A stretch of DNA of 61,068 nt from Sphingomonadales bacterium 39-57-19 (GTDB taxonomy: Bacteria > Pseudomonadota > Alphaproteobacteria > Sphingomonadales > Sphingomonadaceae), in the NCBI GenBank assembly GCA_002282385.1, contig NCJG01000012.1:1-61068 (forward strand), in the 5' to 3' direction. The notes beneath the pieces were generated by a model that saw nothing but the letters and a program-made list of their open reading frames with translations, did no database searches and had not been told where the DNA came from. How positions within the stretch are numbered: the first letter of the stretch is position 1; each line of letters opens with the position of its first letter. Position numbers and translations under genes: made by a program. Below are positions 52,597 through 61,068 of the stretch, piece by piece.

Positions 52597-54741
52597 CTAT
52601 CTTGCATCGCCAATATCATTGCTGACCCCAGCCTCAAGGAGACTAATGAGTAATGCTGCTTGCGGCCCAAGATGCGGGTCCTTTGCAATCCAGTATTCTT
52701 CATTAGAATGCGATCGCTCGCTGATGCCGCCACGGCTAATGGTTATGCTGGGAATGCCCAGCGACATGGGCAGATTTGCATCGGTGGATGAGGCGTTCCG
52801 GCTAGGTTCGACGCCCAAAGAAGAAAGAGCCGCTTCAGCATTGGAGACCAACGGGGCGGCGGCGGCATTTGTGCCTGCCGGGCGCTTTCCGAGATCCTTG
52901 ATCTCGACGGCCAACAGCCCGCCTTGTTTCTTACCAGCATTCTCGCTGGCAAGCGTTGCACCAATTGCCGATCGTAGGATCGCATCTAGAGCAGCCAGAC
53001 GGTTGGCGTCCGACGATCGCAGATCGATTTCGAACGCGCTGTCAGTTGGTATGACGTTGATGCCAAGGCCACCTTCCAACAATGCAACCGAGTAGGTTGC
53101 CTTTGTACCGGAGGCTGTAACGGGTTCGGCACGGTCGAGAAAACGGGCTATTGCCCGCGCCGTGGCGTGGTGCGGATTGACGGTCCCAAATGCACCATAG
53201 CTGTGGCCGCCGGGACCGGTAAATTTTACCCGATAGCGGTTTGAGCCAGCTGCTGTGTCGATCAGCCGTCCCATCTCTCCGCCATCAATCGCAATCACGC
53301 TGCCAATCCCGTGACCGGGCTGCGCAAAGATATGGCGCATGCCGCGTAAGTCGCCCGTGCCTTCCTCGCCGACTGTCCCGACCAGCAGGATGTCCCGTTC
53401 GGTGGTAATGCCATGCCGTTCCAGAGCACGCGCAACCAACAAAAGCGATACCAGACCGCGTGAATTGTCGCCAATGCCCGGGGCAGTGAAACGGTCACCG
53501 TCGCGTTTTACCGTCACATCCACGTCTTTGGCAAAAACGGTATCGAGATGGGCGGCCAGCATGAGGGCGGGTCCGGCGGCAGTGCCTTTGCGCCGTGCGA
53601 TTACATTCCCAACTGCGTCAATTCGAACGTCGAGACCACGGATTTCACCCAACATGCGGGCAAAAGCCAGCCCGCGCTTTTCCTCTTCGAACGGCGGGGC
53701 CGGTATTTCGGTGAGTTCAACGAGCCGCTGGATGGCCCAATCGCTTTCAAGCTCAACTATCGTTGCCATTGCCGCTTTGACGGCCTTGCGCGACCGTAAT
53801 TCTTCAAGAGCAGCTTCGGCGTTAACGGCGACTTGCAGCAATGGTGCGCTGGCAGCTGCACCTAAAAGGTGTGGGATTGCAAACGGAGCCATCCGACCAT
53901 TGTCATGCCCGACCTCCGGTGCGTAAGCGATTTTCCAGTTGAGCGGCGTTGCGTGACCTGCCTGCTGCCTTGCAGCAGTCAGGAAACCATGCCCCCTGTC
54001 GAAACGCGTTTGGCCCTGTTTGTCTGCTTCCTCGTTGATGCGCAGGTTGGGATCGTTGCGATCAATATCTTCGGTGCCCAGTAGGATGGTGAGCGGTCGC
54101 TGAAACGCCTTTGCAGGCGCGACCAATCCTGCCACATCGCCGCCCCAGCCATATGGGAAAGCGCCATTGTCGGGCATCGTGTACCATCCCGAATTCGCAG
54201 CAACTGCAGCTTCCATACGGGGCGCATCGGCAAAGGCGACATAGCGATGAACGAACTGCCCACCGGCAGAATGACCATAAAGCGCATAGCCCCGTTGATC
54301 ACCAGACACGCGGCAAACGATGTCGTCGAATAAAGGCTCGATCGCCGAGAAGGACCATTTCGCCTTAGGCGTTTTTCGGCCCTTCTCATCGACTATGTTA
54401 CCAAGATTGTAAGAGCCGGTGGTGGGAAAATCCTTTCTGCCAAACGTCGGAACGACCACAATAAAATTGTGTTTTTCGGCGAGATCGCGCCATTCATCGC
54501 GATAACGGTCGCCGTCACGTTGCACGCCGTGCATGACGAAAACGATACGGCTATCGGCCCCAGCCGTTTGCGGCTTGTGCACGAAGACAGGCAGTTTAGG
54601 CCCTGACCAGCCGGAAAAAACTATCTGCGACGATCCGGCTGAAAGCGGTGCGCAGTCTTTTGCCATAACTGGCGCGGCCACAAACGATGCCCCAAGGAGA
54701 GCAAAGACCGCTGCGGCGCGATAGGTGATGGTAAGGCTCAT
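52597..54741 (-). CDS. Fusion of alpha/beta-hydrolase and M20 metallopeptidase
   Basis: An exported protein of 714 residues: signal peptide 1-27, then two enzymes. Residues about 30-300 are an alpha/beta hydrolase of the PHB-depolymerase/LpqC type, with VFVMHGV and the nucleophile S158 in GHSAGG. Residues about 335-705 are an M20 zinc peptidase: AHLDTVF, GIGDNSRGL, GTVGEEGTGDLR and a late SHSNEEYW give the ligands and the catalytic Glu pair, with a dimerisation domain between. Known M20 enzymes cleave amino acids or N-acyl groups from small peptides. GGAG precedes the start. It ends the operon begun by the TonB receptor and M14 peptidase; 51 nt separate it from the latter. Confidence 0.88.
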   Translation of the reverse strand: MSLTITYRAAAVFALLGASFVAAPVMAKDCAPLSAGSSQIVFSGWSGPKLPVFVHKPQTAGADSRIVFVMHGVQRDGDRYRDEWRDLAEKHNFIVVVPTFGRKDFPTTGSYNLGNIVDEKGRKTPKAKWSFSAIEPLFDDIVCRVSGDQRGYALYGHSAGGQFVHRYVAFADAPRMEAAVAANSGWYTMPDNGAFPYGWGGDVAGLVAPAKAFQRPLTILLGTEDIDRNDPNLRINEEADKQGQTRFDRGHGFLTAARQQAGHATPLNWKIAYAPEVGHDNGRMAPFAIPHLLGAAASAPLLQVAVNAEAALEELRSRKAVKAAMATIVELESDWAIQRLVELTEIPAPPFEEEKRGLAFARMLGEIRGLDVRIDAVGNVIARRKGTAAGPALMLAAHLDTVFAKDVDVTVKRDGDRFTAPGIGDNSRGLVSLLLVARALERHGITTERDILLVGTVGEEGTGDLRGMRHIFAQPGHGIGSVIAIDGGEMGRLIDTAAGSNRYRVKFTGPGGHSYGAFGTVNPHHATARAIARFLDRAEPVTASGTKATYSVALLEGGLGINVIPTDSAFEIDLRSSDANRLAALDAILRSAIGATLASENAGKKQGGLLAVEIKDLGKRPAGTNAAAAPLVSNAEAALSSLGVEPSRNASSTDANLPMSLGIPSITISRGGISERSHSNEEYWIAKDPHLGPQAALLISLLEAGVSNDIGDAR

Positions 54742-54792
54742 TAAAACTCTCCGGATCGAACTGAGCAGCGCCCCTGCACATATGCGGGTGCA

Positions 54793-55983
54793 TCACTCTT
54801 TAAGCGGCATAACCAGAGATGGTATCAAATTTTGAGCTAACGCCTCTGCTGCAGCGCGCACCGCTGCCGGGTCGGAGTTGTCTCCGACCTCGTAGGTATA
54901 GGCCGGAATGCCATATTTCGCGCTGAACCAATTCTTTGTCGTGCCCGAGCCGGGATTGGCATCGCGTGGCTCAATCTTGAACGGATATCCTGCAAAGGCG
55001 TTCTCCTTGCCCCCGAGCCACGCAGCAAGGAATGCCTTGCCTTGCGCATTTGCCTCATCACCCTGCACGTAAAAAAGGTTGCGGTTGGTGGAGTGGAAAT
55101 CGAGCATCAAAACCGGACGAACGTGTGGCGGCAAAGAAGCCAACCAATCATGGACAGCGCGCGTTTCCGGCTGCTTGAACGTTCCCCAGTCGCGGTTGAG
55201 GTCTGTCCCCCCTAGATTACCCCGCCAGTGCCCACGGGCCACGCCGTCGGGATTGAGTAACGGCACAACCAGAAACTGAAATTCTTTCCCGTTTATGGAC
55301 CCGTTACGGACCAGCTCTGCAATCTTAAGTGAAAACGCGTCCATCGCGAATGCACCCGACACTTCAGGTGGATGCTGCCTGCCGAGCAGCACCACAAGGC
55401 GCGGCGCATCAGCAGCGCCCAAACGAACGGCTTCGACGGGGCGGCTATCGTGTGATTGGCCCATTACAATCCGGCTGCCGCCGCCGCTTTGCTTAAGCTG
55501 ACTAAGCACATTGTCGTAATGGGCACTCGTCAAAAGCGGCTGGCCACTGATGACACCTTCGCCCGGCGGGAGTGTAATGGACACCGAACTGGCGTCGTTG
55601 GCAACCACGACGGAAATCGCCGAAGGGTCGCCGCGTCCGCGCCATTTGGGTGCATAACGGTGACGTGCGCCAAGGTAACGCACATGAACCGTCAGGTTCC
55701 CGCCTTCAGCCGCGCTGTAGCGAAAGGCATACCATGGGCTGGGGTTAATTGGTGGTAGGTGCTCGGGTGTCACTAAAATTGAGAGCGTCCGTTCTCCCTC
55801 CACGTAACAAACCGAACGGGACGCGCCCTCAAAATCGAATTTAACGCTAGCTTTCGCTGTACTGCAACCTGACAGCGTAGGTTTGGTATCAGATGATGCT
55901 GGGGAAGCGGGTGGCTGCGTGTATGCAACCGACCCGATCCCGATCCACGCAGCGAGCGATAACAAAGTTCCCGCCCGCCGCAT
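54793..55983 (-). CDS. M14 family zinc carboxypeptidase
   Basis: An exported carboxypeptidase of 396 residues from ATG 55983, which lies 4 nt after the receptor stop. There is a signal peptide or lipobox-free leader (about 1-22), then an N-terminal beta domain (about 60-150) as in cytosolic-carboxypeptidase-like M14 enzymes. The zinc site is H204-PP-E207 and H297 (LDFHSTN), the catalytic Glu is E365 in YTYEVGD, and RNLGG/NRDW bind substrate. It trims C-terminal residues from peptides in the periplasm. An upstream extension in frame to 56109 lies within the receptor gene and is unlikely. Confidence 0.9.
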   Translation of the reverse strand: MRRAGTLLSLAAWIGIGSVAYTQPPASPASSDTKPTLSGCSTAKASVKFDFEGASRSVCYVEGERTLSILVTPEHLPPINPSPWYAFRYSAAEGGNLTVHVRYLGARHRYAPKWRGRGDPSAISVVVANDASSVSITLPPGEGVISGQPLLTSAHYDNVLSQLKQSGGGSRIVMGQSHDSRPVEAVRLGAADAPRLVVLLGRQHPPEVSGAFAMDAFSLKIAELVRNGSINGKEFQFLVVPLLNPDGVARGHWRGNLGGTDLNRDWGTFKQPETRAVHDWLASLPPHVRPVLMLDFHSTNRNLFYVQGDEANAQGKAFLAAWLGGKENAFAGYPFKIEPRDANPGSGTTKNWFSAKYGIPAYTYEVGDNSDPAAVRAAAEALAQNLIPSLVMPLKE

Positions 55984-55987
55984 CACA

Positions 55988-58900
55988 TCAAAACTTCTTA
56001 CGGAGTTCGACGTGGAATACACGTCCGCGCGCCGTGTACAACTCGCTGTAAAAACCATAGGTTTCATCAGCCAGTGGCGGATCCTTATCAAACAGGTTGT
56101 TGATCGCAAAGCGCAGCCGGGTTCCGTTAAGGGCCGTGTCGTTGTTGATCGTGTAGGAAACCGACAGGTTCGTAAGGAATTGATCTTTCACTCTGTAGTA
56201 ATTGGCATTTGGATTGTCGGATACCAACAAAATGTCGCGTACGACGCTAGTGTCCCATACCTTGCCCGTATATTGACCGAACAGGCCAATTTCTACAGGA
56301 CCGCTCTCCCAATTGACGGATCCACTCACCCGCCATTTCGGACGGCCTTCAATCTCGAGCAATTCGCCCAATCCGCCAACAGTAACGTCGGCCGGCAGTT
56401 TACCAGCAGCAATTCCGGCGAGCAGTTCTTCGCCGTCAACGCCAGCAGACTGAACAAAGCTTTTCAACCTTGCGGCGTTCAGGCGGAGACGGAACTGTCC
56501 GATCCCAAAATCTGGAACTTTGTAATTCATGCCAATGTCCCAACCCTTTGACACGCGGCTGTCGAGGTTCAGATAAGGGTCAAGCACCTGCACAATCTTA
56601 CCTGCTGGGGTGAGGCCAGTGCCAGTGAATAACTCAATGTCATCAGCGGTCGGGGCGGCGCGGATAACATTAGGATTGGTGCTGCCGCCAAGACGACGCA
56701 GTAGGTCAAGCGCAATCGCGTTGTCGTCACCAAATGTGCCTACCAATGCAGCCTGCTTGACCTGCCAATAGTCTGCTGTCAGCGTCAGCCCGGGCATAAA
56801 CTTTGGTTCCAATACAATACCAAGGTTGATGCTATCGCTATCTTCCGGCTTGAGGCTACGCGCGCCCGAACGGAAGCTGATTACACCGGCCCCTGGGCAG
56901 GCGTCGAGACTGGATAGGAGACCTTTGCGGACCTGTGCCTGGCAAACCACGAAATCGTCGCGGGTATTGGACCGGGTCGTGCCGTCGTCGTTGACTTGTA
57001 CCAGATTAGGCGCGCGGAAGCCTTGCGACCAAGCGCCGCGGAAAGTTACGCCGGGGATAGTGGTCCATGACGCGGCAACGCGCGGAACCACGGCTGTTGC
57101 GTCAATGTCTTCAAAACGCTCAATCCTTCCAGCCATTTGGACGTTGAAGTCCTCAACCAGCGGAATATTCATGTCGCTGCTGACCACGGGAACGAATATT
57201 TCCGCAAAAGCCGAGTAGACGGTGCGCGTTCCATCCGTGTCTGGCGATGGGCTGGTTCCCGCGACGTCACTACCGTTGAATACACCTGTTACGCTATCGG
57301 TGAACGTTATTGTGCCGTCCAGCCGTGCATCGCGATCATCATAAAAGGTTTCGCGTCGCCATTCGACACCCGTAGCGACGCCAAGGTTTCCAGCGGGCAA
57401 CACGATCAGGTCGTCGCGGCTGATCTTAAAATCGGCGAGCGCTAAGCTGGTGCCGCCCACGCGAGATACATTAATGCGGAACGTATCGATAACCGATGCT
57501 GGGTTCGGGGTACAATCGCCTTGGCCTGGATCTTCGATGCAGCCACCGTTGAAAGGATTATAGGCATCAGACGTGGTCCGATTAATTGATTGCTGCATTG
57601 CGGTAAGAGAAACGCGGTTGGTTTCGAGGTCGGTGACCTTTGACTTAGAATAGACAAAGCCGGTGTCGAACTCCCATGCTCCGAAATTGCCGCGGAGACC
57701 GCCAACAAGCCGATATGCGTCCTTGTCAACAAACACACCGCGGTTGCCAGCATCTACAAAGCGATACCGTTCCATAATTACGTCAGCGCCAGTACTGGGG
57801 ATCGTTGTCCCAGGTAAGCGGTTGGGATTGGCTCCGCCGCTGACCGATGTGGTCGGACCAAACGGGTTCCAATAGGCCGTGCGCGCAATTCCTACAGGTA
57901 CTGCGCTAAGTATAGCTGATGCATCGTTGATACGCTGATTTTCCGAGCGATAATAACTACCTTCGAAATAAGCTTCCAGACTGTCTGTGAGTTCATAATT
58001 GAGCAATGCCATCGCATTGTAGCGGTTCTTGCGGCTGATAAGTGTGTTGCCGAATATAGTGTTGTAACGCACAGCGGTGGTTGGCGTTGTACCAGCATTC
58101 GCGCAAATACCGTTTCCGAAATCCATATCACAACCCGAAAAAGTACTTGGCTGGAGATAAAAATCATCATCGCGTATCGGTGTGCGCGTAGAAGGCGCCT
58201 GGATATCAAACTGGCCGAACGGGCCGAACGTATTGCGGTTATTGAACGAAGCGTCCCCTTCGAAATCGGTCCCTACCAGCAACGGCAGCTTGTCGTCGTC
58301 GCGCGAATAATCGCGCTTTAACGCATCAAGGCCGTTCTCGTGGAAATGCCCGCCGTAGACTGTCAGATTGCCCCGTCCGCTTCCGAAATCCAAGCCTAAT
58401 CCGCCGTTGATGGAATAGCTGTAAAGGCTGGTGCCGTCAGAAGCACGCCAGTCGGTCTCCAAAAAACCGCCCTTCATATTACCCTTGAGCACGGTGTTTA
58501 TGACGCCTGCAACTGCGTCGGCCCCGTAAATTGCGGAAGCGCCGTCGCGCAAAACTTCAATCCGGCGTACGCTACCAGGCGCAATCTCGTTGGTGTCGGG
58601 GCTGACTACGGGCACCAGCAATTCGGTCTGGAAACCGGGATGCAAGTTCATCCGGCGGCCGTTCATCAGCAATAAGGTATTGCCTGTTCCCAAGTCACGC
58701 AGGTTTACCGAACCGACGTCGCCACGCACATTGTTTTGTGTAGTTGCATTTTGCTCGTTGAAGGCAACGGTTCCGGCCTGCGGAATGGAGCGGAACAATT
58801 CGTCACCTGACGACGCCCCTGTATTCTCAATCTGCTGTTCATCTAGCACAGTTACCGGCAGTACATCATTAATCTGCGCGCCTTGAATTTGCGAACCGGT

Positions 58901-59035
58901 AACGACGATTGTCGCCTCTGTTTCCTCGGTAGGCTGTGCCGCCGGCGCGCCAACATCTTGTGCGTGCGCCATAGTCGCCGTCATCAGTCCTGTCGTGCTG
59001 AGCAGCGCCAACTTTCTAAAAAATCTGGTTGTCAT
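55988..59035 (-). CDS. TonB-dependent receptor (peptide locus)
   Basis: A 1015-residue outer membrane receptor. The ATG at 59035 has GGGAG 8 nt upstream; an ATG two codons earlier abuts that site. Signal peptide about 1-26 (AHA cleavage), TonB box EATIVVTGSQI, plug with DLGTGNTLLLMNGRRM and RRIEVLRDGASAIYGADAVAGVIN, long barrel ending LRKKF. This plug type (Oar-like or peptide/siderophore group) is often paired with peptidases. Start overlaps the esterase gene's end by 20 nt, and its stop is 4 nt before the M14 start, so uptake and cleavage are coupled in one transcript. Confidence 0.92.
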   Translation of the reverse strand: MTTRFFRKLALLSTTGLMTATMAHAQDVGAPAAQPTEETEATIVVTGSQIQGAQINDVLPVTVLDEQQIENTGASSGDELFRSIPQAGTVAFNEQNATTQNNVRGDVGSVNLRDLGTGNTLLLMNGRRMNLHPGFQTELLVPVVSPDTNEIAPGSVRRIEVLRDGASAIYGADAVAGVINTVLKGNMKGGFLETDWRASDGTSLYSYSINGGLGLDFGSGRGNLTVYGGHFHENGLDALKRDYSRDDDKLPLLVGTDFEGDASFNNRNTFGPFGQFDIQAPSTRTPIRDDDFYLQPSTFSGCDMDFGNGICANAGTTPTTAVRYNTIFGNTLISRKNRYNAMALLNYELTDSLEAYFEGSYYRSENQRINDASAILSAVPVGIARTAYWNPFGPTTSVSGGANPNRLPGTTIPSTGADVIMERYRFVDAGNRGVFVDKDAYRLVGGLRGNFGAWEFDTGFVYSKSKVTDLETNRVSLTAMQQSINRTTSDAYNPFNGGCIEDPGQGDCTPNPASVIDTFRINVSRVGGTSLALADFKISRDDLIVLPAGNLGVATGVEWRRETFYDDRDARLDGTITFTDSVTGVFNGSDVAGTSPSPDTDGTRTVYSAFAEIFVPVVSSDMNIPLVEDFNVQMAGRIERFEDIDATAVVPRVAASWTTIPGVTFRGAWSQGFRAPNLVQVNDDGTTRSNTRDDFVVCQAQVRKGLLSSLDACPGAGVISFRSGARSLKPEDSDSINLGIVLEPKFMPGLTLTADYWQVKQAALVGTFGDDNAIALDLLRRLGGSTNPNVIRAAPTADDIELFTGTGLTPAGKIVQVLDPYLNLDSRVSKGWDIGMNYKVPDFGIGQFRLRLNAARLKSFVQSAGVDGEELLAGIAAGKLPADVTVGGLGELLEIEGRPKWRVSGSVNWESGPVEIGLFGQYTGKVWDTSVVRDILLVSDNPNANYYRVKDQFLTNLSVSYTINNDTALNGTRLRFAINNLFDKDPPLADETYGFYSELYTARGRVFHVELRKKF

Positions 59036-60002
59036 CTTCATTCTCCCTGCTTTTTTGTACTATTTTTCCTGAATCGAACCACTTTATGAACATTTCCGGC
59101 CATTGGCTCAAGACTTGTTCGGGACGGCCAAGGCCCCAGCCGTGGCCGCCGTCGCGAAACATATGCAACTCTGCTGACGCACCGGCAGCGTTAAGCTTTT
59201 CAAACAGCATGATGCCATGCCCCGGCGGAGCGGTTTTATCGTCCGCTGATGCAAAAATGATCATCGGCGGTGCGTCCGCGCTAGCATATGTGTCGAGCGA
59301 CCAGGCATTCTCAGCCTGAGCGTTGGGCGTTTCGCCAATGATTTCACGCCGTGTGCGCGTTGTATCATAGGGCTTCCGGAGGGAAACGACCGGGAACAGC
59401 AGTACCGAGAAATCCGGTCTGGCGCTGACTTTCTCATATGTGTCCGACCCGGCATAAAGCTGCCGTTGCGACTGTAATGCAGTAAACCCGGCGAGGTGCC
59501 CGCCTGCGGAGAAACCCATAATACCGATTTGCTTTGGATCGATACCGAACTCGGCTGCTCTGGTCCGCACGATCCGCATTGCCCGCTGCGCGTCCATGAA
59601 CGGTACGGATGCATCCCAGCCGTCGTTTGGCAGACGGTAAAGCAATTCGAACACTGTAAAGCCGCGCGCTTGCAGCCAATGGGCAATTGGTGTGCTTTCT
59701 TTCTTCAACTGAATACGGAAATAGCCTCCACCGCCACACACGACAACGGCCGCACCGTTTGCCTTTTCCGGTCGATAGACGCGCATACGGGGCACCGAGA
59801 TATTTGACAGTGCGCCCAATCCTGCGCCTGCTTCGCCGACTTTTTCCGGACCGGTCACCCCACCCTGGCCAGGCGGCTTGCCGGGCCATAATAGAATTTC
59901 TTCGCGCTCTTCAGCAAAGGCAGGCATGGCGCTGCCCAATTGTACCGCGCCAACCGCCGACAGCGCGGCAAGGTTTTGCAGCAAGGTGCGGCGCGCGATC
60001 AT
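59016..60002 (-). CDS. Exported alpha/beta-hydrolase (esterase/peptidase type)
   Basis: A 328-residue hydrolase with a twin-Arg-like leader ([21 protein letters not shown], cut near residue 30). Catalytic Ser165 in [10 protein letters not shown], an Asp in SADDKTAPP and His in DGGHGWGLG form the triad; VVVCGGGGY is the oxyanion loop. Relatives are annotated as acetyl-xylan esterases, lipases or dienelactone hydrolases, and the substrate is open. It overlaps the carrier gene upstream (ATGA) and the receptor downstream, so it is the second gene of the peptide operon. Confidence 0.87.
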   Translation of the reverse strand: MIARRTLLQNLAALSAVGAVQLGSAMPAFAEEREEILLWPGKPPGQGGVTGPEKVGEAGAGLGALSNISVPRMRVYRPEKANGAAVVVCGGGGYFRIQLKKESTPIAHWLQARGFTVFELLYRLPNDGWDASVPFMDAQRAMRIVRTRAAEFGIDPKQIGIMGFSAGGHLAGFTALQSQRQLYAGSDTYEKVSARPDFSVLLFPVVSLRKPYDTTRTRREIIGETPNAQAENAWSLDTYASADAPPMIIFASADDKTAPPGHGIMLFEKLNAAGASAELHMFRDGGHGWGLGRPEQVLSQWPEMFIKWFDSGKIVQKSRENEDDNQIF

Positions 60003-61068
60003 GATTGCTCGCCCAATGCCTCTGACAATGCTTCGCTGTGCGGCCCGCTGCGTTCATGTCGTTCGATATCTTCTTCGGGCAACGGCGTGGGTGCCCCCGC
60101 CATCGCCGCCGCCAAACGCTCGGTATCCAGTGCGCCTTCCCAGCGTGCGACTACAATCGTTGCGACAGCGTTGCCGATGAAGTTAGTCAGCGCGCGGCAT
60201 TCACTCATGAACCGATCAATACCCAGTATCAGCGCCATGCCTGCGACCGGTACAGACGGTACGACCGATAACGTTGTCGCAAGAATTACAAACCCTGCAC
60301 CCGTAACACCCGCCGCCCCTTTTGAGCTGATCATGGCAACCAGTACCAACGCAAATTGCTCGGACAGCGACAAATCAATGCCCACGGCCTGCGCAATGAA
60401 CAGCGCCGCCAAGGTCATATAGATATTGGTGCCGTCGAGATTAAATGAATAGCCCGTTGGAACTACAAGGCCGACCACTGATTTCCGCGCACCGGCGATT
60501 TCCAGTTTCTCCATTAAACTGGGGAGCGCTGCTTCCGACGACGACGTACCAAGTACCAGCAGCAGTTCCTCGCGCAGGTAACGGATCATCTTGAAGATGG
60601 AGAAGCCTGCAAAATAGGCCACAGCGCCAAGCACGACGATCACGAAGAACAGCGACGTGAGATAGAAGGTGGCCACTAATGCGGCGAGGTTGGCTAACGA
60701 CTTTATGCCAAATTCACCAATGGTAAACGCAATGGCCCCGAATGCACCGATCGGAGCCAATTTCATCAGCATGTGAACGAGATCGACCATGGTGCTGGGT
60801 CGTCCGCGCGGCACGATATCGACGATCTCGGGATTGCAGACATAGATGCCGGCATTGACGAGATGGCGGTAGGTCGGCTTCTCGATCAGCGTCTTGAGAT
60901 GATCGCCTTCGATCTCGGCGACGCCATAAGGCACCGTCAGCGAATGCTCGCGGACGCACATCGTCACCGGCGGCTTGCAGTCGCGGTGAAACGCCATCAG
61001 GTTGCCGAAGTTAAGCTTGGTCAGAACGTCGCCGTTCATCACGAAAAACGGGTGGTCCGGGCGTTCCG
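59999..61068 (-). pseudogene. Chimeric frame: sugar-nucleotidyltransferase segment joined to C-terminal half of a DctA-type carrier
   Basis: From the window edge the frame reads [20 protein letters not shown], then [19 protein letters not shown] and [12 protein letters not shown]. These are typical of the middle of NTP-transferase enzymes such as mannose-1-phosphate guanylyltransferase. At about 60765-60790 it switches without a stop to [20 protein letters not shown] and the second half of a dicarboxylate/amino-acid:cation symporter, including [32 protein letters not shown] and [14 protein letters not shown]. No known protein has this union. The carrier lacks its N-terminal half. Its ATGA overlap with the esterase suggests that the carrier belongs to the peptide operon and that the first part is misjoined. 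Confidence 0.85.

Noticed and set aside
55984..56109. Upstream extension of the M14 carboxypeptidase
   Set aside because: The extra 42 residues lie inside the receptor gene and would place the signal peptide internally; the start at 55983 follows the receptor stop and opens the leader.

Overview
The window looks like a chromosome fragment of an alphaproteobacterium of the order Sphingomonadales. The basis is gene content and order: an EipA (DUF1134) protein, prs-hisN, rpmI-rplT-pheST, three long TonB-dependent receptors with typical sphingomonad plug sequences, and no phage or plasmid backbone. I have no database match, so genus and species are not claimed.

Layout. 1-211: a left edge that may be the outer side of a tRNA-Ser integration site. 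212-11161: housekeeping DNA (tRNA-Ser, eipA, nadE-orf-ribD-ribE, prs-hisN, rpmI-rplT-pheS-pheT). The rplT frame is broken by what looks like a 23-nt loss. 11.2-14.3 kb: a TonB receptor and a divergent TetR regulator around a near-perfect palindrome. 14.3-19.1 kb: prfC, a GH42 beta-galactosidase and a fatty acid desaturase. 19.5-29.5 kb: a GntR-controlled catabolic locus (TonB receptor; HMG-CoA-lyase-like enzyme, hydantoinase A/B-type pair, class III CoA-transferase, N-carbamoylsarcosine-amidase-like hydrolase) with two identical TTGTATACAA operators. 29.7-39.4 kb: a sulfide/persulfide module. A BigR-like ArsR regulator and a peroxiredoxin face a tightly overlapping operon of persulfide dioxygenase, two YeeE/YedE half-transporters, a DUF442-SQR fusion, a SulP transporter, a cyanide-insensitive bd-type quinol oxidase and a DUF2474 peptide. 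39.4-50.7 kb: a microaerobic respiration module (ccoNOQP, ccoG, fixH, ccoI, ccoS, a Cys-rich small protein, ompW, DUF2892, hemN) with perfect FNR/FixK boxes. It lies between two imperfect direct repeats of about 165 bp, each containing the 3' half of a tRNA-Gly gene, as expected of an integrated island. 51-61 kb: a DSD1-type aldolase/deaminase gene between two other short direct repeats, then a minus-strand operon of dicarboxylate carrier, esterase, TonB receptor, M14 carboxypeptidase and a hydrolase-M20 peptidase fusion.

How the genes may work together. The sulfide module reads as a full path: SQR passes sulfide electrons to quinone, the bd-type oxidase (a family known to resist sulfide and cyanide) burns the quinol, the dioxygenase oxidises persulfide to sulfite, and SulP/YeeE proteins move sulfur species, all probably under a thiol-sensing repressor. 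Next to it the cbb3 oxidase serves low-oxygen growth, with its own copper loading genes and an oxygen-independent heme enzyme under FNR-type control. The two modules together would let the cell respire across low oxygen and sulfide.

Two places need caution as sequence quality problems: the broken rplT, and the last 300 bases, where a sugar-nucleotidyltransferase coding segment runs in frame into the second half of a DctA-type transporter. The latter looks like a chimera, in the assembly or in the genome.
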